A stretch of 64,000 nt of DNA from Sinosporangium album (GTDB lineage Bacteria; Actinomycetota; Actinomycetes; Streptosporangiales; Streptosporangiaceae): the NCBI RefSeq assembly GCF_900100605.1, contig NZ_FNCN01000012.1:1-64000 (forward strand), given 5' to 3'. Below are positions 46,212 through 55,173 of this stretch, one piece after another (the stretch's first letter is position 1; each line of letters begins with the position of its first letter). A program made the translations under genes and the position numbers. The notes under the pieces were generated by a model. That model was not told the origin of the DNA and made no database searches. It saw only the letters and a list, made by a program, of their open reading frames with translations.

Positions 46212-47600
46212 ATGCCTGAGGTTCTCGCGGACTTCTCCGCAAGGCTGAGATCCGCGCTCACCGGTGCCCCCGACACCCCTCTGGTGCTGCTCGGCAACAT
46301 CGAAGTCGAGGAGCAGTGGGCCGAGGGCGAGGTCGGCCTGCCACGGATCGCCGTCAGGGGCAACGCCGCAGTGGTGAACCGGATGGACGAGCTCGCCCTG
46401 CTACTCGCGGGCGCCGGGGATTACGTCGTGCTCAAGTCGGCGCCGGAGGACGACTATCTGCGCTATCTGGAGAGCCTGGGGCTGGCTCTGCCGAACGTGC
46501 TCGCCGTCACCGGGCAGGACCCGATGCGGACGGTGACGCAGGACGCCCTGCTCGATCAGCCGCTCATCGACGCGCTCGGGCGCCTGGTGGACTCCGGTGC
46601 CAGGATCTGGCCGCACGGCGTCTCCCTGCTGGAGGAGCGGCTGGCGGCGCGTTCCGGCCTCCCGTTGGCCGGCGCGGACTCCGCGACGTGCAAGTCGGTC
46701 AACAGCAAGATCTACAGTCGGACGATCGCAGATGACCTGGGGCTGTGCCAGCCCCGGGGCCTGTGCTGCCGCTCGATGACCGAGTTCGCCGCAGCTTGCG
46801 AGGAGGTGTCCGGCTGGCTCGCGGCTGGACGGACGGTGGTTCTGAAAGACGCCTTCGGGGTGTCCGGCCGAGGCATCCTGGTGGTACGCGACGAGGCCTC
46901 GCTGCGGCGGGTCGAGCGCATGATGGTCAGACGCGCCACCCGGACGGGCCGGGAGGATCTCGCCCTGGTCGTGGAGGAGTGGGTCGACAAGAGGGCGGAC
47001 CTGAACTACCAGTTCACCGTCGCCAGGGACGGTGTCGTCCGCTTCGACTTCGTCAAGGAGGCGCTCACCGAGTCCGGGGTGCACCAGGGACACAGGATGC
47101 CCGCCCGGCTGACCGCCGCGCAGACGGACACGCTGGAGAAGGCCGCCCAGCTGCTCGGCCGACGGCTCGCCGCCGACGGATACTTCGGTGTGGTCGGCGT
47201 CGACGCGCTGCTGGGCGTCGACGACGAGGTCTTCCCGGTGCTCGAGATCAACGCCCGCAACAACATGTCGACCTACCAGGAACGACTGCAGCCCTTCTTC
47301 CTCGACGACGGTGCGGTGCTGGCCACCCGGTATCCGCTGCGGCTCACCCAGAGGCTGGCGTTCTCCGAGCTGAGGACGGCTATGGACGGGCTGTTGCTGG
47401 AGCCCGGTCGCCGCACGGGCGTGCTTGTGAACAACTTCGCCACGGTGAACGCCGCGGCCCCCGCCCTCGAAGCGGCCGACGGAACGACCATGTTCGAAGG
47501 CCGGCTCTACGCGGTGGTGGTGGGCTCGACCGAAGCTGAGGTCACCGCGCTCGATCGGGCGATGAGAGCCAGAATGACGGCTCTTGGCTCCGAGCGCTGA
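46212..47600 (+). CDS. ATP-grasp ligase (BtrJ/PGM1-like)
   Basis: A 462-residue ligase forming an acyl-phosphate from an (amino) acid and joining it to an amine or thiol. A pre-ATP-grasp N-terminal domain (LLGNIEVEEQWAEGEVGLP) precedes the ATP-grasp fold: TCKSVNSKIYSRTIADDLGL, VVLKDAFGVSGRGILVV (ATP-binding Lys) and GVDALLGVDDEVFPVLEINA with NARNNMSTY for Mg2+. BtrJ uses this fold to load glutamate onto the carrier BtrI; PGM1 uses it for peptide bonds. The ACP encoded 49 bases downstream favours the first reading. AGGAG lies 7 bases before ATG. Confidence 0.82.
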   Translation: MPEVLADFSARLRSALTGAPDTPLVLLGNIEVEEQWAEGEVGLPRIAVRGNAAVVNRMDELALLLAGAGDYVVLKSAPEDDYLRYLESLGLALPNVLAVTGQDPMRTVTQDALLDQPLIDALGRLVDSGARIWPHGVSLLEERLAARSGLPLAGADSATCKSVNSKIYSRTIADDLGLCQPRGLCCRSMTEFAAACEEVSGWLAAGRTVVLKDAFGVSGRGILVVRDEASLRRVERMMVRRATRTGREDLALVVEEWVDKRADLNYQFTVARDGVVRFDFVKEALTESGVHQGHRMPARLTAAQTDTLEKAAQLLGRRLAADGYFGVVGVDALLGVDDEVFPVLEINARNNMSTYQERLQPFFLDDGAVLATRYPLRLTQRLAFSELRTAMDGLLLEPGRRTGVLVNNFATVNAAAPALEAADGTTMFEGRLYAVVVGSTEAEVTALDRAMRARMTALGSER

Positions 47601-47649
47601 TCCCTCTCGCACCGCTTCATCAACTCCACAGAAAACGGAGAATCCATCA

Positions 47650-47943
47650 ATGGACAGCGCCATGGCCGATCCGTCAGTCGGCACGTCCGGCACCTCGGAC
47701 GTGATAGGGGTGGTCATCGCCACTCTCGCGGAGATGCAGAGTCGCGGACCGGAGTCGATCTCCGCAGAGATGCGGTTCTTCGAAGACCTCTCCTTCGACT
47801 CGACGAGCGTTCTCGAACTGCTGATGCGGCTGGAGAACGAGCTCGATGTCGAGTTCGACCCCGAGACGCTCGAACCGAGCGACTTCGAAACGGTGAGATC
47901 TCTCGCCCTGTATGTCGAGGAGCAGCTGCCCGCGCCGAGCTGA
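47650..47943 (+). CDS. Acyl carrier protein
   Basis: A 97-residue carrier. Ser51 in FEDLSFDSTSVLELLMRLEN is the phosphopantetheine site. Acidic overall, as is normal for ACP. It sits between the ATP-grasp and PPTase genes, so it is the probable partner of both. ATG 47650 is chosen for the CGGAG box 9 bases upstream. Confidence 0.88.
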   Translation: MDSAMADPSVGTSGTSDVIGVVIATLAEMQSRGPESISAEMRFFEDLSFDSTSVLELLMRLENELDVEFDPETLEPSDFETVRSLALYVEEQLPAPS

Positions 47944-47985
47944 CTCGACCGGGTGAGACCGTCCACCGAGCCGAGGAGGGTGGTC

Positions 47986-48708
47986 GTGCTCGCGTCCGAT
48001 GTGGTGCATATCTGGTTCATCGGACTCAGCGTTTCCGAACGCTGGGCCAAGACGATGGCGGCCGTACTGAGCGCCGACGAACGGGAACGCCTCGGCGGCT
48101 ATACGTCGGAGCGTCTCCGTTCCGCCTTTCTGTGCGCGCGGGCGGCTACCCGCTCGATCCTGGGCGGCTACCTGTCCGTCGCCCCCGCCGCGGTGCGGCT
48201 GACGGCCGGGCGCTGGGGCAAGCCCGAGATCGTCGGCGGTGACGGCGCCGTGCGGTTCAACCTCTCCCACTGCGACGACCTCGCCTTGCTCGCGGTGACC
48301 GGGTTTCGGGACGTGGGCGTCGATGTCGAGCACCTGCACGCTCGCCGCCCCGTTTCCGAGATGGCGGCGCGGTACTTTCCGGCCGAGGAGAACGAGATGG
48401 TCACCACGGCCGCGGTGGAGCACCGAGCCGCGGTGTTCCTCCGGCTCTGGACCCGCAAGGAAGCGTGTGTGAAGGCGGCGGGCGCACGTATGGCCCTGGG
48501 GCTGGGTCTTCCGGTGGCGAGCCGCAGTCCCGCTGTGGTAGTCCGCGATCCGTCCGGCCGGCTGTCCGGGCAGTGGACGGTACGGGACGTCACAGTTCCG
48601 GGCGGTCATGTGGCGGCGGTCGCGATGGCCGGTGGTAGGCCGTATCTGATCACGCGGAGAAGCTGGAGCCCGGAGCGGCTTCATCAGGAGAAGAGAAGGA
48701 GCGGATGA
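47986..48708 (+). CDS. 4'-phosphopantetheinyl transferase, Sfp type
   Basis: About 240 residues. It shows the three PPTase motifs: GKPEI with VRFNLSHCDD, GVDVEHL with the Mg2+ acids, and FLRLWTRKEACVKAAG. It converts apo carrier proteins to holo form using CoA. GTG 47986 has GAGGAGG 6 bases upstream; the frame is open from GTG 47953. Overlaps the MaoC gene by 4 bases. Confidence 0.9.
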   Translation: MLASDVVHIWFIGLSVSERWAKTMAAVLSADERERLGGYTSERLRSAFLCARAATRSILGGYLSVAPAAVRLTAGRWGKPEIVGGDGAVRFNLSHCDDLALLAVTGFRDVGVDVEHLHARRPVSEMAARYFPAEENEMVTTAAVEHRAAVFLRLWTRKEACVKAAGARMALGLGLPVASRSPAVVVRDPSGRLSGQWTVRDVTVPGGHVAAVAMAGGRPYLITRRSWSPERLHQEKRRSG

Positions 48709-49589
48709 CCGATCAGCCCACCGTCGAGACCCCCGCGCACCGTGTCACGGTGGACGAGCCGAGGGTCCTGCGCTTTCTACGGGCCGTCGGCGACGACCCG
48801 GCCGGATACACCGCCACGGCGGCCGCCTCCAACGGTGGGCTCGGCCGGCCAACGGTTCCCCCTACCTATCTCTACTGCCTGGAGGAGATGGAGCGGGGGC
48901 AGGACCGCTCGGTTCTCGACGCGGCCGGAGCGCCGAAGACGGGAGCGCTGCACGCCGCCCAGCGGTTCCGGTACCACCGGCGGATCGTCGTCGGAGAGAC
49001 CCTGTCACTGACCACCAGATTGGCCGGCCGGTACCCGCGAGCTCCAGGGACGGTACGGCTGGCGGTTCTTGAGACCCGGTACACGGACATGGCCGGGCTC
49101 CCGGTGGCCGACCTCCGCTGCAGCCTGGCCTTTCCTGCCCCGGACGCGCCGAACGACGGTGCCGCTCCCACGGGGCCGCCTGAGCCCGCGCCCGTCCTGG
49201 CGACCGGGGCGATCCCGCCGGCGACCCGTGAGTCGCTCGCGGCCTACTCCGAGGCGTCCGGTGACCGCAATCCGATCCATCTGGACAGCGCGGCGGCACG
49301 TGCCGAGGGCCTGGAGGACGTCATCGGGCACGGCATGCACGTCATGGCGCGGGCCGTACAGAGCCTGGAGGGGCTGGGGCCGGGCACGGAGCTGGCCGAG
49401 TACGAGATGCGGTTCCTGGCCCTGATCCGGCTGGGCATCGGTCTGACCGTGACCGTCCACGGGTCGCCCGGCGGGAACTCGCTGCGTGTGAGAGTGACGG
49501 ACGAAGCCCAGCGGGTCGTCGCCCTCGGCACGGCTCGGACACGGCGGGTGAACCAGGAGATCCGGACAGGCGGACGCCGTCCCGGGTGA
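48705..49589 (+). CDS. Double-hotdog MaoC-type dehydratase/hydratase
   Basis: A 294-residue protein. The N-terminal hotdog (residues 10-150) is of the FAS1-dehydratase type; the C-terminal one carries the R-hydratase motif YSEASGDRNPIHLD with catalytic Asp and His. It should dehydrate 3-hydroxyacyl-ACP/CoA or hydrate the enoyl form. Together with the ketosynthases and dehydrogenases transcribed opposite, it builds or desaturates a short acyl chain. Confidence 0.85.
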   Translation: MTDQPTVETPAHRVTVDEPRVLRFLRAVGDDPAGYTATAAASNGGLGRPTVPPTYLYCLEEMERGQDRSVLDAAGAPKTGALHAAQRFRYHRRIVVGETLSLTTRLAGRYPRAPGTVRLAVLETRYTDMAGLPVADLRCSLAFPAPDAPNDGAAPTGPPEPAPVLATGAIPPATRESLAAYSEASGDRNPIHLDSAAARAEGLEDVIGHGMHVMARAVQSLEGLGPGTELAEYEMRFLALIRLGIGLTVTVHGSPGGNSLRVRVTDEAQRVVALGTARTRRVNQEIRTGGRRPG

Positions 49590-49603
49590 GGGGCTCCTCC
49601 TCC

Positions 49604-50779
49604 TCACCGGCCAGCCGAACGGCCGGGATCGAAACGCCCCTTGACGACTCCCGCGAAGACGCTGAGCCGCTGGATGTTGCGGGTGCCCTCCATGTATTCC
49701 ACGGCGCGGGCGTCGCGGGCCAGTTTCTCCAGCAGCGGGTGATCCAGCCGCGCTCCCGGCCCGAAGAAGCCGAGGGCCTCCAGGGTCACCTGCTCCGCCA
49801 GCCTCGCGGCGCTCACCTTGGCCGCCGAGGCCAGATGGCCGTCCGAGGGGTCGTGGTCGACCGCGATCGCCGCCGCCCTGACCAGCTGGCGTACGGCCTC
49901 GATCCGTCGGCCGATCCGGTCTAGCCGCCACCGCTCGTCCGCACTCATTGCGCCACGGTGCTCCCTCACGTACTCGAACGCGGCCCGCGCCACACCGACT
50001 CCCATGGTGGCGACCGCGGGACGCAGCAGGTTGAAGGTCTTCAACCATCCCCACATGCCGCGCCGCGTCGGGGACAGATGGGAACCGAGGATCCGGTCCC
50101 GGTCGACCTCGACCCCTGCGAGGCCTATCGCGCCGAGCTGTGCCCCCCGGACCCCGATGGTGTCCACCGCGACGGCCGTGAAGCCCGGAGTGTCCGTCTC
50201 CACGAGCGCCGCGCCGAGGCCGAACATGCCGGGACCGGTCCTGGCGAACACGACGCCCATCTGCGCGCGGACCGCGTTGCCGACATACCGCTTCGCGCCG
50301 TTCAGGCGGGCGGTCGCCCCGTCCGCCGAGCCCTCCAGCCGGGTTCGCATCCGAGCCGCGTCCGAGCCCACCTCCGGTTCGGTCAGGGCGAAGAACGTCC
50401 ACGTCGGCCGCTCCAGAATGCGGCCGAAGAAGAGCTCCCGCTGACGCGGGCTGCCCAGAGTGTCCACCGCGATGCCCGTCATCGGCGCGCCGGGGGCGGC
50501 GAGCATGATGCCCAGATCACCCCAGGCGCCCTCTTCGAAGAAGACGACTCGTTCGAGCGCGCTCATCAGGTAGAACTTCTCACCGCCGACCACCAGGGGG
50601 TCGGGGTTGAACTCCGGAGGGATCTGCAGCGTCCCGACCCGGGAGAGCGCGGGTAGGTCGACGATCCGGATCACCGCTTCCGGATCACGGTCCACTTCGA
50701 GCGCGTGCGGACGCATCTGCGCCGCCCATTCGTGGGCCTGTCCCCGAAGGAGCGTCAGCCGCCGGTCCAGCTCGATCAC
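49604..50779 (-). CDS. Acyl-CoA dehydrogenase, full-length
   Basis: A 391-residue flavoenzyme. FAD-binding WTFFALTEPEVGSDAARM and the C-terminal helix with the catalytic Glu in RAVEYMEGTRNIQRLSVF are present. It introduces a 2,3 double bond in an acyl-CoA or acyl-ACP. Starts at GTG overlapping the previous gene by 4 bases, so the two dehydrogenase-like subunits are made together. Confidence 0.87.
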   Translation of the reverse strand: MIELDRRLTLLRGQAHEWAAQMRPHALEVDRDPEAVIRIVDLPALSRVGTLQIPPEFNPDPLVVGGEKFYLMSALERVVFFEEGAWGDLGIMLAAPGAPMTGIAVDTLGSPRQRELFFGRILERPTWTFFALTEPEVGSDAARMRTRLEGSADGATARLNGAKRYVGNAVRAQMGVVFARTGPGMFGLGAALVETDTPGFTAVAVDTIGVRGAQLGAIGLAGVEVDRDRILGSHLSPTRRGMWGWLKTFNLLRPAVATMGVGVARAAFEYVREHRGAMSADERWRLDRIGRRIEAVRQLVRAAAIAVDHDPSDGHLASAAKVSAARLAEQVTLEALGFFGPGARLDHPLLEKLARDARAVEYMEGTRNIQRLSVFAGVVKGRFDPGRSAGR

Positions 50780-51492
50780 ACCGTCACCTCCCCGTTGGCG
50801 GGGCCGACGTACACGTCAGCCAGCAACTCCGACAGATGGGCGGTGCGCCCCGCTCCACCCTCGACGTAACCACTGGCGCCGAACAGCCGGAGCGTCGTCC
50901 GGTCCGCGGCGGTCGTCCGCCCGTGGAGGTCCACCACGGAGTCCCAGGGCAGCCCCTCGGTGCCGGCTGTCTCCAGCACAGCGCGGATTTCGAGATGGTC
51001 CACTGTCACGTCCGCGATCGTCCCCTTGATCATCTGATGCTGCAGTAGGGAGGCGTCTCCGGCGAGCCGCGCGCCGAGATGGCTCACGGCCGCGTCGAGC
51101 AACCCGTACGAGAGGCCGAGGCGGAGCCCGGCCAGGGTCGTCGCCCATGCTGCGGGCCACACCGCCGTACCCTCGCTGAGAGGCTCGAGCTTCGAACGGA
51201 TGGCGACCAGCCCCGGCACGGGCGGCGCGTACACGGACTCCGTCCCACGCGCCCGCGGCCACTCGAGCCCGCCCAGCCTGACCCTGACCGCGGTGGCCGC
51301 CGCCTCGGCCGACGCGATCGCGTGGCCACCGGGACCGAGGAGCAGGACTCCTGGGCCCGCCCGGGTGTGCAGCGTGTCGAGTGCCTCCTTCCAGCCGTTC
51401 CGCCTGGCTACGTCGAACAGCAGGCGCCACGGATCCGTGCCCGTACCGGAAAGGGCCGGACCGGAAAGGGGAGGGGTGCTCCGTACCGTCAT
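50776..51492 (-). CDS. Short acyl-CoA-dehydrogenase-like subunit
   Basis: A 238-residue protein aligning with the C-terminal half of acyl-CoA dehydrogenases (LRLGLSYGLLDAAVSHLGAR; RLFGASGYVEGGAGRTAHLS). The N-terminal and middle FAD-binding domains are mostly missing, and the catalytic Glu region is atypical. I infer a non-catalytic partner of the full-length enzyme, as in known heteromeric ACADs. ATG 51492 overlaps the preceding gene by 4 bases. Confidence 0.65.
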   Translation of the reverse strand: MTVRSTPPLSGPALSGTGTDPWRLLFDVARRNGWKEALDTLHTRAGPGVLLLGPGGHAIASAEAAATAVRVRLGGLEWPRARGTESVYAPPVPGLVAIRSKLEPLSEGTAVWPAAWATTLAGLRLGLSYGLLDAAVSHLGARLAGDASLLQHQMIKGTIADVTVDHLEIRAVLETAGTEGLPWDSVVDLHGRTTAADRTTLRLFGASGYVEGGAGRTAHLSELLADVYVGPANGEVTV

Positions 51493-52400
51493 GACCGCGC
51501 TTCCTCTCCCCGCACGGGTTCGATATCGATCAGGCAGCTGGACAGTCGGCCGAGGTCCGGGTCGTAGTCGGCCATCAGTACTCGACGTCCCTCGGCCCGC
51601 CAGGTCGGCAGCCCCTCCACCAGGACCGCCCACATACCGGTGGCTGGCCGTCCCGGGGGGACGTCCAGCCGTTCGGCGGCATTTCCCAGCGCGCCGGCCA
51701 GGCCCGTTCCGGCCACCGCCGTGACCGGTAGGTCCGTCGTGGCGTGCGCCTCGCCGAGCAGCGCCGACCAGCCGCCGGGAACCGCTTCCGGCCGCATCCG
51801 CTGCGGCCTCCGTGCCTCCAGCCGGCCCTGCGGCTCGGCGTCGATGTCGAAGACCAGCAGCACTCCCGAATCCTCAACGACCCTGAGGTGGTCGGGAACC
51901 GGCCCGTCGTGCAGCACGCTGGCCTGGTCCAGGGCGAACAGCAGGATCCGGCGCGCGGTACCCGCCCGTGCCCAGTCGGTGGCCAGGCGCAGGGCGGTGA
52001 ACGGCGCCATGACGCCTTGGTCCGCGATGGCGAAGGCTAGCCCGGGGGCCGCGACGACCTCGGTGAGGAAACACATCGGCCAGCCGGGTTCCGCGTCCGG
52101 GGCCGCGCTCACCATCATCGCCAGGTCGAACCGGTCCCGGTAACGCCCCATTTCGGGTACCAGCGCCGAGACCAGGTCCGTGTAGGAGTTGCGTCCGGCG
52201 GCGAAACGCTCCTCGTCGAGAGTGAGTCCGTGGGTCGTGAGGAGGTCCGTGAAGTAGTCGTGGTCGTGGTCGACGAACGGCCGCCCCGGACCGGCCAGAT
52301 GATGGACCGCCAGCGCCAGGCTCAGCGTCCGGGGCCCGGAATCGGCGAGGCCAAGGTCTTCCGCAGGGTGAGACGTGGTCACGTACATGGTTTCGGGCAT
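51489..52400 (-). CDS. Ketosynthase-III-like partner lacking the active-site Cys
   Basis: A 303-residue thiolase-fold protein. The nucleophile elbow reads LAFAIADQGVMAPFTALRLA: where KAS III enzymes have Ala-Cys-x-Gly, this has Asp-Gln-Gly. Gln in place of Cys is what chain-length factors and KSQ decarboxylases carry. It directly follows the KAS III gene (48 bases), so a heterodimer is likely. ATG 52400 chosen; the frame is open further upstream inside the KAS III gene, but without a better start. Confidence 0.62.
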   Translation of the reverse strand: MPETMYVTTSHPAEDLGLADSGPRTLSLALAVHHLAGPGRPFVDHDHDYFTDLLTTHGLTLDEERFAAGRNSYTDLVSALVPEMGRYRDRFDLAMMVSAAPDAEPGWPMCFLTEVVAAPGLAFAIADQGVMAPFTALRLATDWARAGTARRILLFALDQASVLHDGPVPDHLRVVEDSGVLLVFDIDAEPQGRLEARRPQRMRPEAVPGGWSALLGEAHATTDLPVTAVAGTGLAGALGNAAERLDVPPGRPATGMWAVLVEGLPTWRAEGRRVLMADYDPDLGRLSSCLIDIEPVRGEEARS

Positions 52401-52447
52401 GCTCCGTTTCGAATGGGAGGAGCCAGTGCGGTGCCGACCGCGACGGC

Positions 52448-53383
52448 TCAGTGCTCCAGAACCATCGCCGAGAAGGTGGCTCCCAGGCCGACTGCGGTCA
52501 TCAGATACCGATCTCCCCGCCGAAGCCGTCCGCTCTGCCTGGCCGAGCGATAGTTGATGAACGCGTCGGCGCCGAAGCAGTGACCACAAGTGGAGAGGTT
52601 GTCCAGATAGAGCAGGTCCGCCCCCTGGATCCCGAGCCGTTTGAGGACTCGGAGCCAGGACATCCGATTGACGTTGTGGGGCAACACGACGGATATGTCG
52701 GCCATCCCTAGCCCGGCGCTTCCTACCGCAGCCTCGACCACCTCGGCGAGGTACCCGGGATACTCCTCGTGGAAGGCCGCGTTGATCTCAGGCGCCGTCC
52801 AGGCCCCGCCGTGGAACTTCCCATGGGTGCGTGTCGCATACCCGAGCACCCGGTCGCGCGGCCCGTCGGTGCCGACCAGTACCGCGGACGTCCCCTCGCC
52901 CATCACACCGGTGTCGTTGATCACCTGGGCGGCCGAGGTGAACGCCTTCTCTCCCGCGAGCACGAGGGCGAGAGCTCCTGGCTCCCGGTCCGCCGCGAGC
53001 ATGCGGCCGGTCACGTCTATCGCCAGCAGTCCCGAGGCGCAGGCGTGCTGCGTCAAGGAGAAAGCCGTCGTCTCCTCCAGCCCGAGTCTGTGGCAGACCT
53101 CCTGGATCGGGTTGAGGGGGTAGGGCGCCACGACCGGCATGGTCCGGGCATGGACCACGTACCTGATGCGTGGCCGGTACGCCTCCAGATCCTCCATCGC
53201 GAGGACCGCCGCCACCAGGTGGTCGGCCAGGGTCGCCCCGGGATCCAGCGGGATTTCAGAGAAACCGAAATAGCGCTCATGGACACGGATTCGGTCCTCG
53301 GTGAAACCGTGCTTCCGCAGGAAATCGCGGATCGGTACGGCCGACTTCGGCACATAACTGGACACGGCTTCAAGAGACGTCAT
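52448..53383 (-). CDS. 3-oxoacyl-ACP synthase III family ketosynthase
   Basis: A 311-residue condensing enzyme. Nucleophile Cys115 lies in TQHACASGLL and the catalytic His236 in LPHNVNRMSW. The third residue, normally Asn in a GNTSAAS context, is His268 in STCGHCFGAD. KAS III enzymes start chains from acyl-CoA and malonyl-ACP; members with changed third residue often act as acyltransferases. ATG 53383 (GAGAG upstream) is preferred over an ATG 24 bases earlier. Confidence 0.82.
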   Translation of the reverse strand: MTSLEAVSSYVPKSAVPIRDFLRKHGFTEDRIRVHERYFGFSEIPLDPGATLADHLVAAVLAMEDLEAYRPRIRYVVHARTMPVVAPYPLNPIQEVCHRLGLEETTAFSLTQHACASGLLAIDVTGRMLAADREPGALALVLAGEKAFTSAAQVINDTGVMGEGTSAVLVGTDGPRDRVLGYATRTHGKFHGGAWTAPEINAAFHEEYPGYLAEVVEAAVGSAGLGMADISVVLPHNVNRMSWLRVLKRLGIQGADLLYLDNLSTCGHCFGADAFINYRSARQSGRLRRGDRYLMTAVGLGATFSAMVLEH

Positions 53384-53671
53384 GTAGCACCGCTCTCTGG
53401 CATTCACGGGTCGGCTTGATTCCGTCCTGGAAAAGGCTGTCGCGCCCCGTCACCAACGCCAAGGTTCCAATGGGCGCGCCACACGGCTGAACCGACGGCC
53501 ATACCCCGAAGAGGGGCTATCTACGGAGCACGGGACTGCCAAGACTCGATATCCGGGCGTAGCGCGGGACTCGGTGTTCATCACCGGGCCGCCCTCGAAG
53601 TCATCGCCTTCGAAGACATCGCCTTGAAGACACCGTCCGCACCGTTGGTCCGAGCTCAGGGAGAACCGTAG
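53384..53671. promoter_or_regulatory. Divergent promoter region of the ketosynthase and radical SAM genes
   Basis: 288 bases without a gene. It contains a dyad ATACCCCGAAGAGGGGCTAT (53501-53520) and three imperfect repeats of GAAGACATCGCCTT around 53595-53632. GGGAG at 53659-53663 serves the radical SAM gene. Confidence 0.45.
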
Positions 53672-54832
53672 ATGGTCAACCCCGCACCGCGCGATCTACG
53701 CCGGGCACTGGTCCGGGCCAATATCGCGGTCCGTGAGAATCGCCCGCCGTACCCGGAGTACGTCAACGTCTTCGTCCGCACGTACCAGGTGTCGGTCGGC
53801 CGGCCCCGGACCGAGTCGCAGATGTACCAGTTCTGGTTCCGCACGCGGGGCTGCACCTATGACCGTGCCGGCCAGTGCAGCATGTGCAACTACGGGATCG
53901 GGCCGGAGATCCGGCCGGAGGTCGTGGCACGTGCGGTCGAGCGGAAGCTCGCGACCGTTCCCCAGGGATCCAGCCTCTATCTCTCACCGTCGGGCAGCCT
54001 TCTCGACGAGAAGGAAGTGCCGCCGGACATGCGTGACCGCCTCCTGCGCAAGGTGGCCGAGCGCAGGCCGACCAGTTTCGCCTTCGAGACCCGTCCCGAA
54101 GTGTGCACTCGGGAGAAGCTCGAACGGGTACGGGAGTTGCTGCCGTCCGGAACCCGTTTGGTCTGCCAGATCGGTGTCGAGTCCTGGGATCCCGAGATCC
54201 GGAACATGTGCCATCTCAAGCCGACCCGCCAGGAGGCCTACCTCGAAACGGCCGGGATGCTGAGGAGCCTGGGATTCGATCCCATCGCCAACATCACCTT
54301 GGGCGGTCTCGGACTGTCTCCGCGTGAGGCGTACCAGGACACCCTGGCCGGTGTCCGCGGCGCGCGCGCCGCCGGGTTCGGTACCCAGATGGTGTTCCCG
54401 CTGAGCGCCAAGGCGGGAACACTGATCGGCTGGGCCCATGACCGGGGACTGTGGGAACCTCCGACACTGTGGATGCTGGTCCGGTTGCTCGCCGAGTGCG
54501 CGGACGACTCCCTCGACACACACGGCCACGGCGACCTGGACATATCGTGGTTCAACCCGCAGGTCGACGATGTGGTCCAGTCCAGGCCCGACGGGTGTGA
54601 GCGCTGTCGCCCGACGCTGATCGCCGCGCTCTCCGCCTTCCGGCTCAGACCTCGGCGTGACTCGTTAGACGCGGTCGGCTCCTGGGACGGGTGCGACTGC
54701 GCGTCCCGTACGGACGAGCTCCTCCATGCCGCGGAGGAGCGAGGGTACTACGACCGTCTGGTCGTCATCGCCGACCGTTGGGCGAGCGACGCCGCGGAGG
54801 CCGGTGCGCGGACGACCCTGCCCGTTCTCTGA
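53672..54832 (+). CDS. Radical SAM enzyme, RaSEA/TIGR01210-like
   Basis: A 386-residue radical SAM protein. The 4Fe-4S ligands are in CX7CX2C spacing (Cys61, Cys69, Cys72; RGCTYDRAGQCSMCNYG), not the common CX3CX2C. This spacing and CSMCNY match the RaSEA family, which in archaea completes archaeosine by cutting the C-N bond of a lysine adduct to leave an amidine. Further Cys pairs near the C-terminus (CERC and CDC) may hold another cluster. In this cluster it may perform a similar C-N cleavage or another radical step on an amino-acid-derived unit. Bacterial relatives inside biosynthetic clusters are not characterised as far as I know. Confidence 0.78.
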   Translation: MVNPAPRDLRRALVRANIAVRENRPPYPEYVNVFVRTYQVSVGRPRTESQMYQFWFRTRGCTYDRAGQCSMCNYGIGPEIRPEVVARAVERKLATVPQGSSLYLSPSGSLLDEKEVPPDMRDRLLRKVAERRPTSFAFETRPEVCTREKLERVRELLPSGTRLVCQIGVESWDPEIRNMCHLKPTRQEAYLETAGMLRSLGFDPIANITLGGLGLSPREAYQDTLAGVRGARAAGFGTQMVFPLSAKAGTLIGWAHDRGLWEPPTLWMLVRLLAECADDSLDTHGHGDLDISWFNPQVDDVVQSRPDGCERCRPTLIAALSAFRLRPRRDSLDAVGSWDGCDCASRTDELLHAAEERGYYDRLVVIADRWASDAAEAGARTTLPVL

Positions 54833-55173
54833 CCGGGAACTGTCACGGACGGGACAGTCTGCCGTGCACCGTCTCTCGCCTCCGTGTGCCGGTTTTCGCG
54901 TCCAGTAGTGGACGTCGAGCGGTGGACGTCGAGCGGTGGACGGGGTAATGCGCCGCACTGTTCACGGCATGAGTGAGTCTTCCGCTTTCTGATATTTCAA
55001 CGCGGTGGCCGGAGCCCGAGACCTACCGGCAGAAGGCGGCCCGGGTCGAGCGGTGTTCGGCGTTTCCGTGCGCGTGGAGTCGGCCGGGTCCGGAGAGGGC
55101 GTCCAGGCGGTCGGGATCCAGGAAGACGCTCTTCCTTGTTGCCGCCTCCGCATTGTGCGGCCACGTGCGCTGC
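54833..55173. other. Right border of the cluster, no gene
   Basis: 341 bases. A dyad ACTGTC/GACAGT (54839-54858) just after the radical SAM stop is a weak terminator candidate, and TGGACGTCGAGCGG occurs as tandem direct repeats at about 54907-54940. No supported gene. Confidence 0.4.

Noticed and set aside
46401-48050. 549-residue minus-strand frame opposite the ATP-grasp, ACP and PPTase genes
   Set aside because: Antisense shadow; all three + strand genes have motifs and ribosome binding sites.
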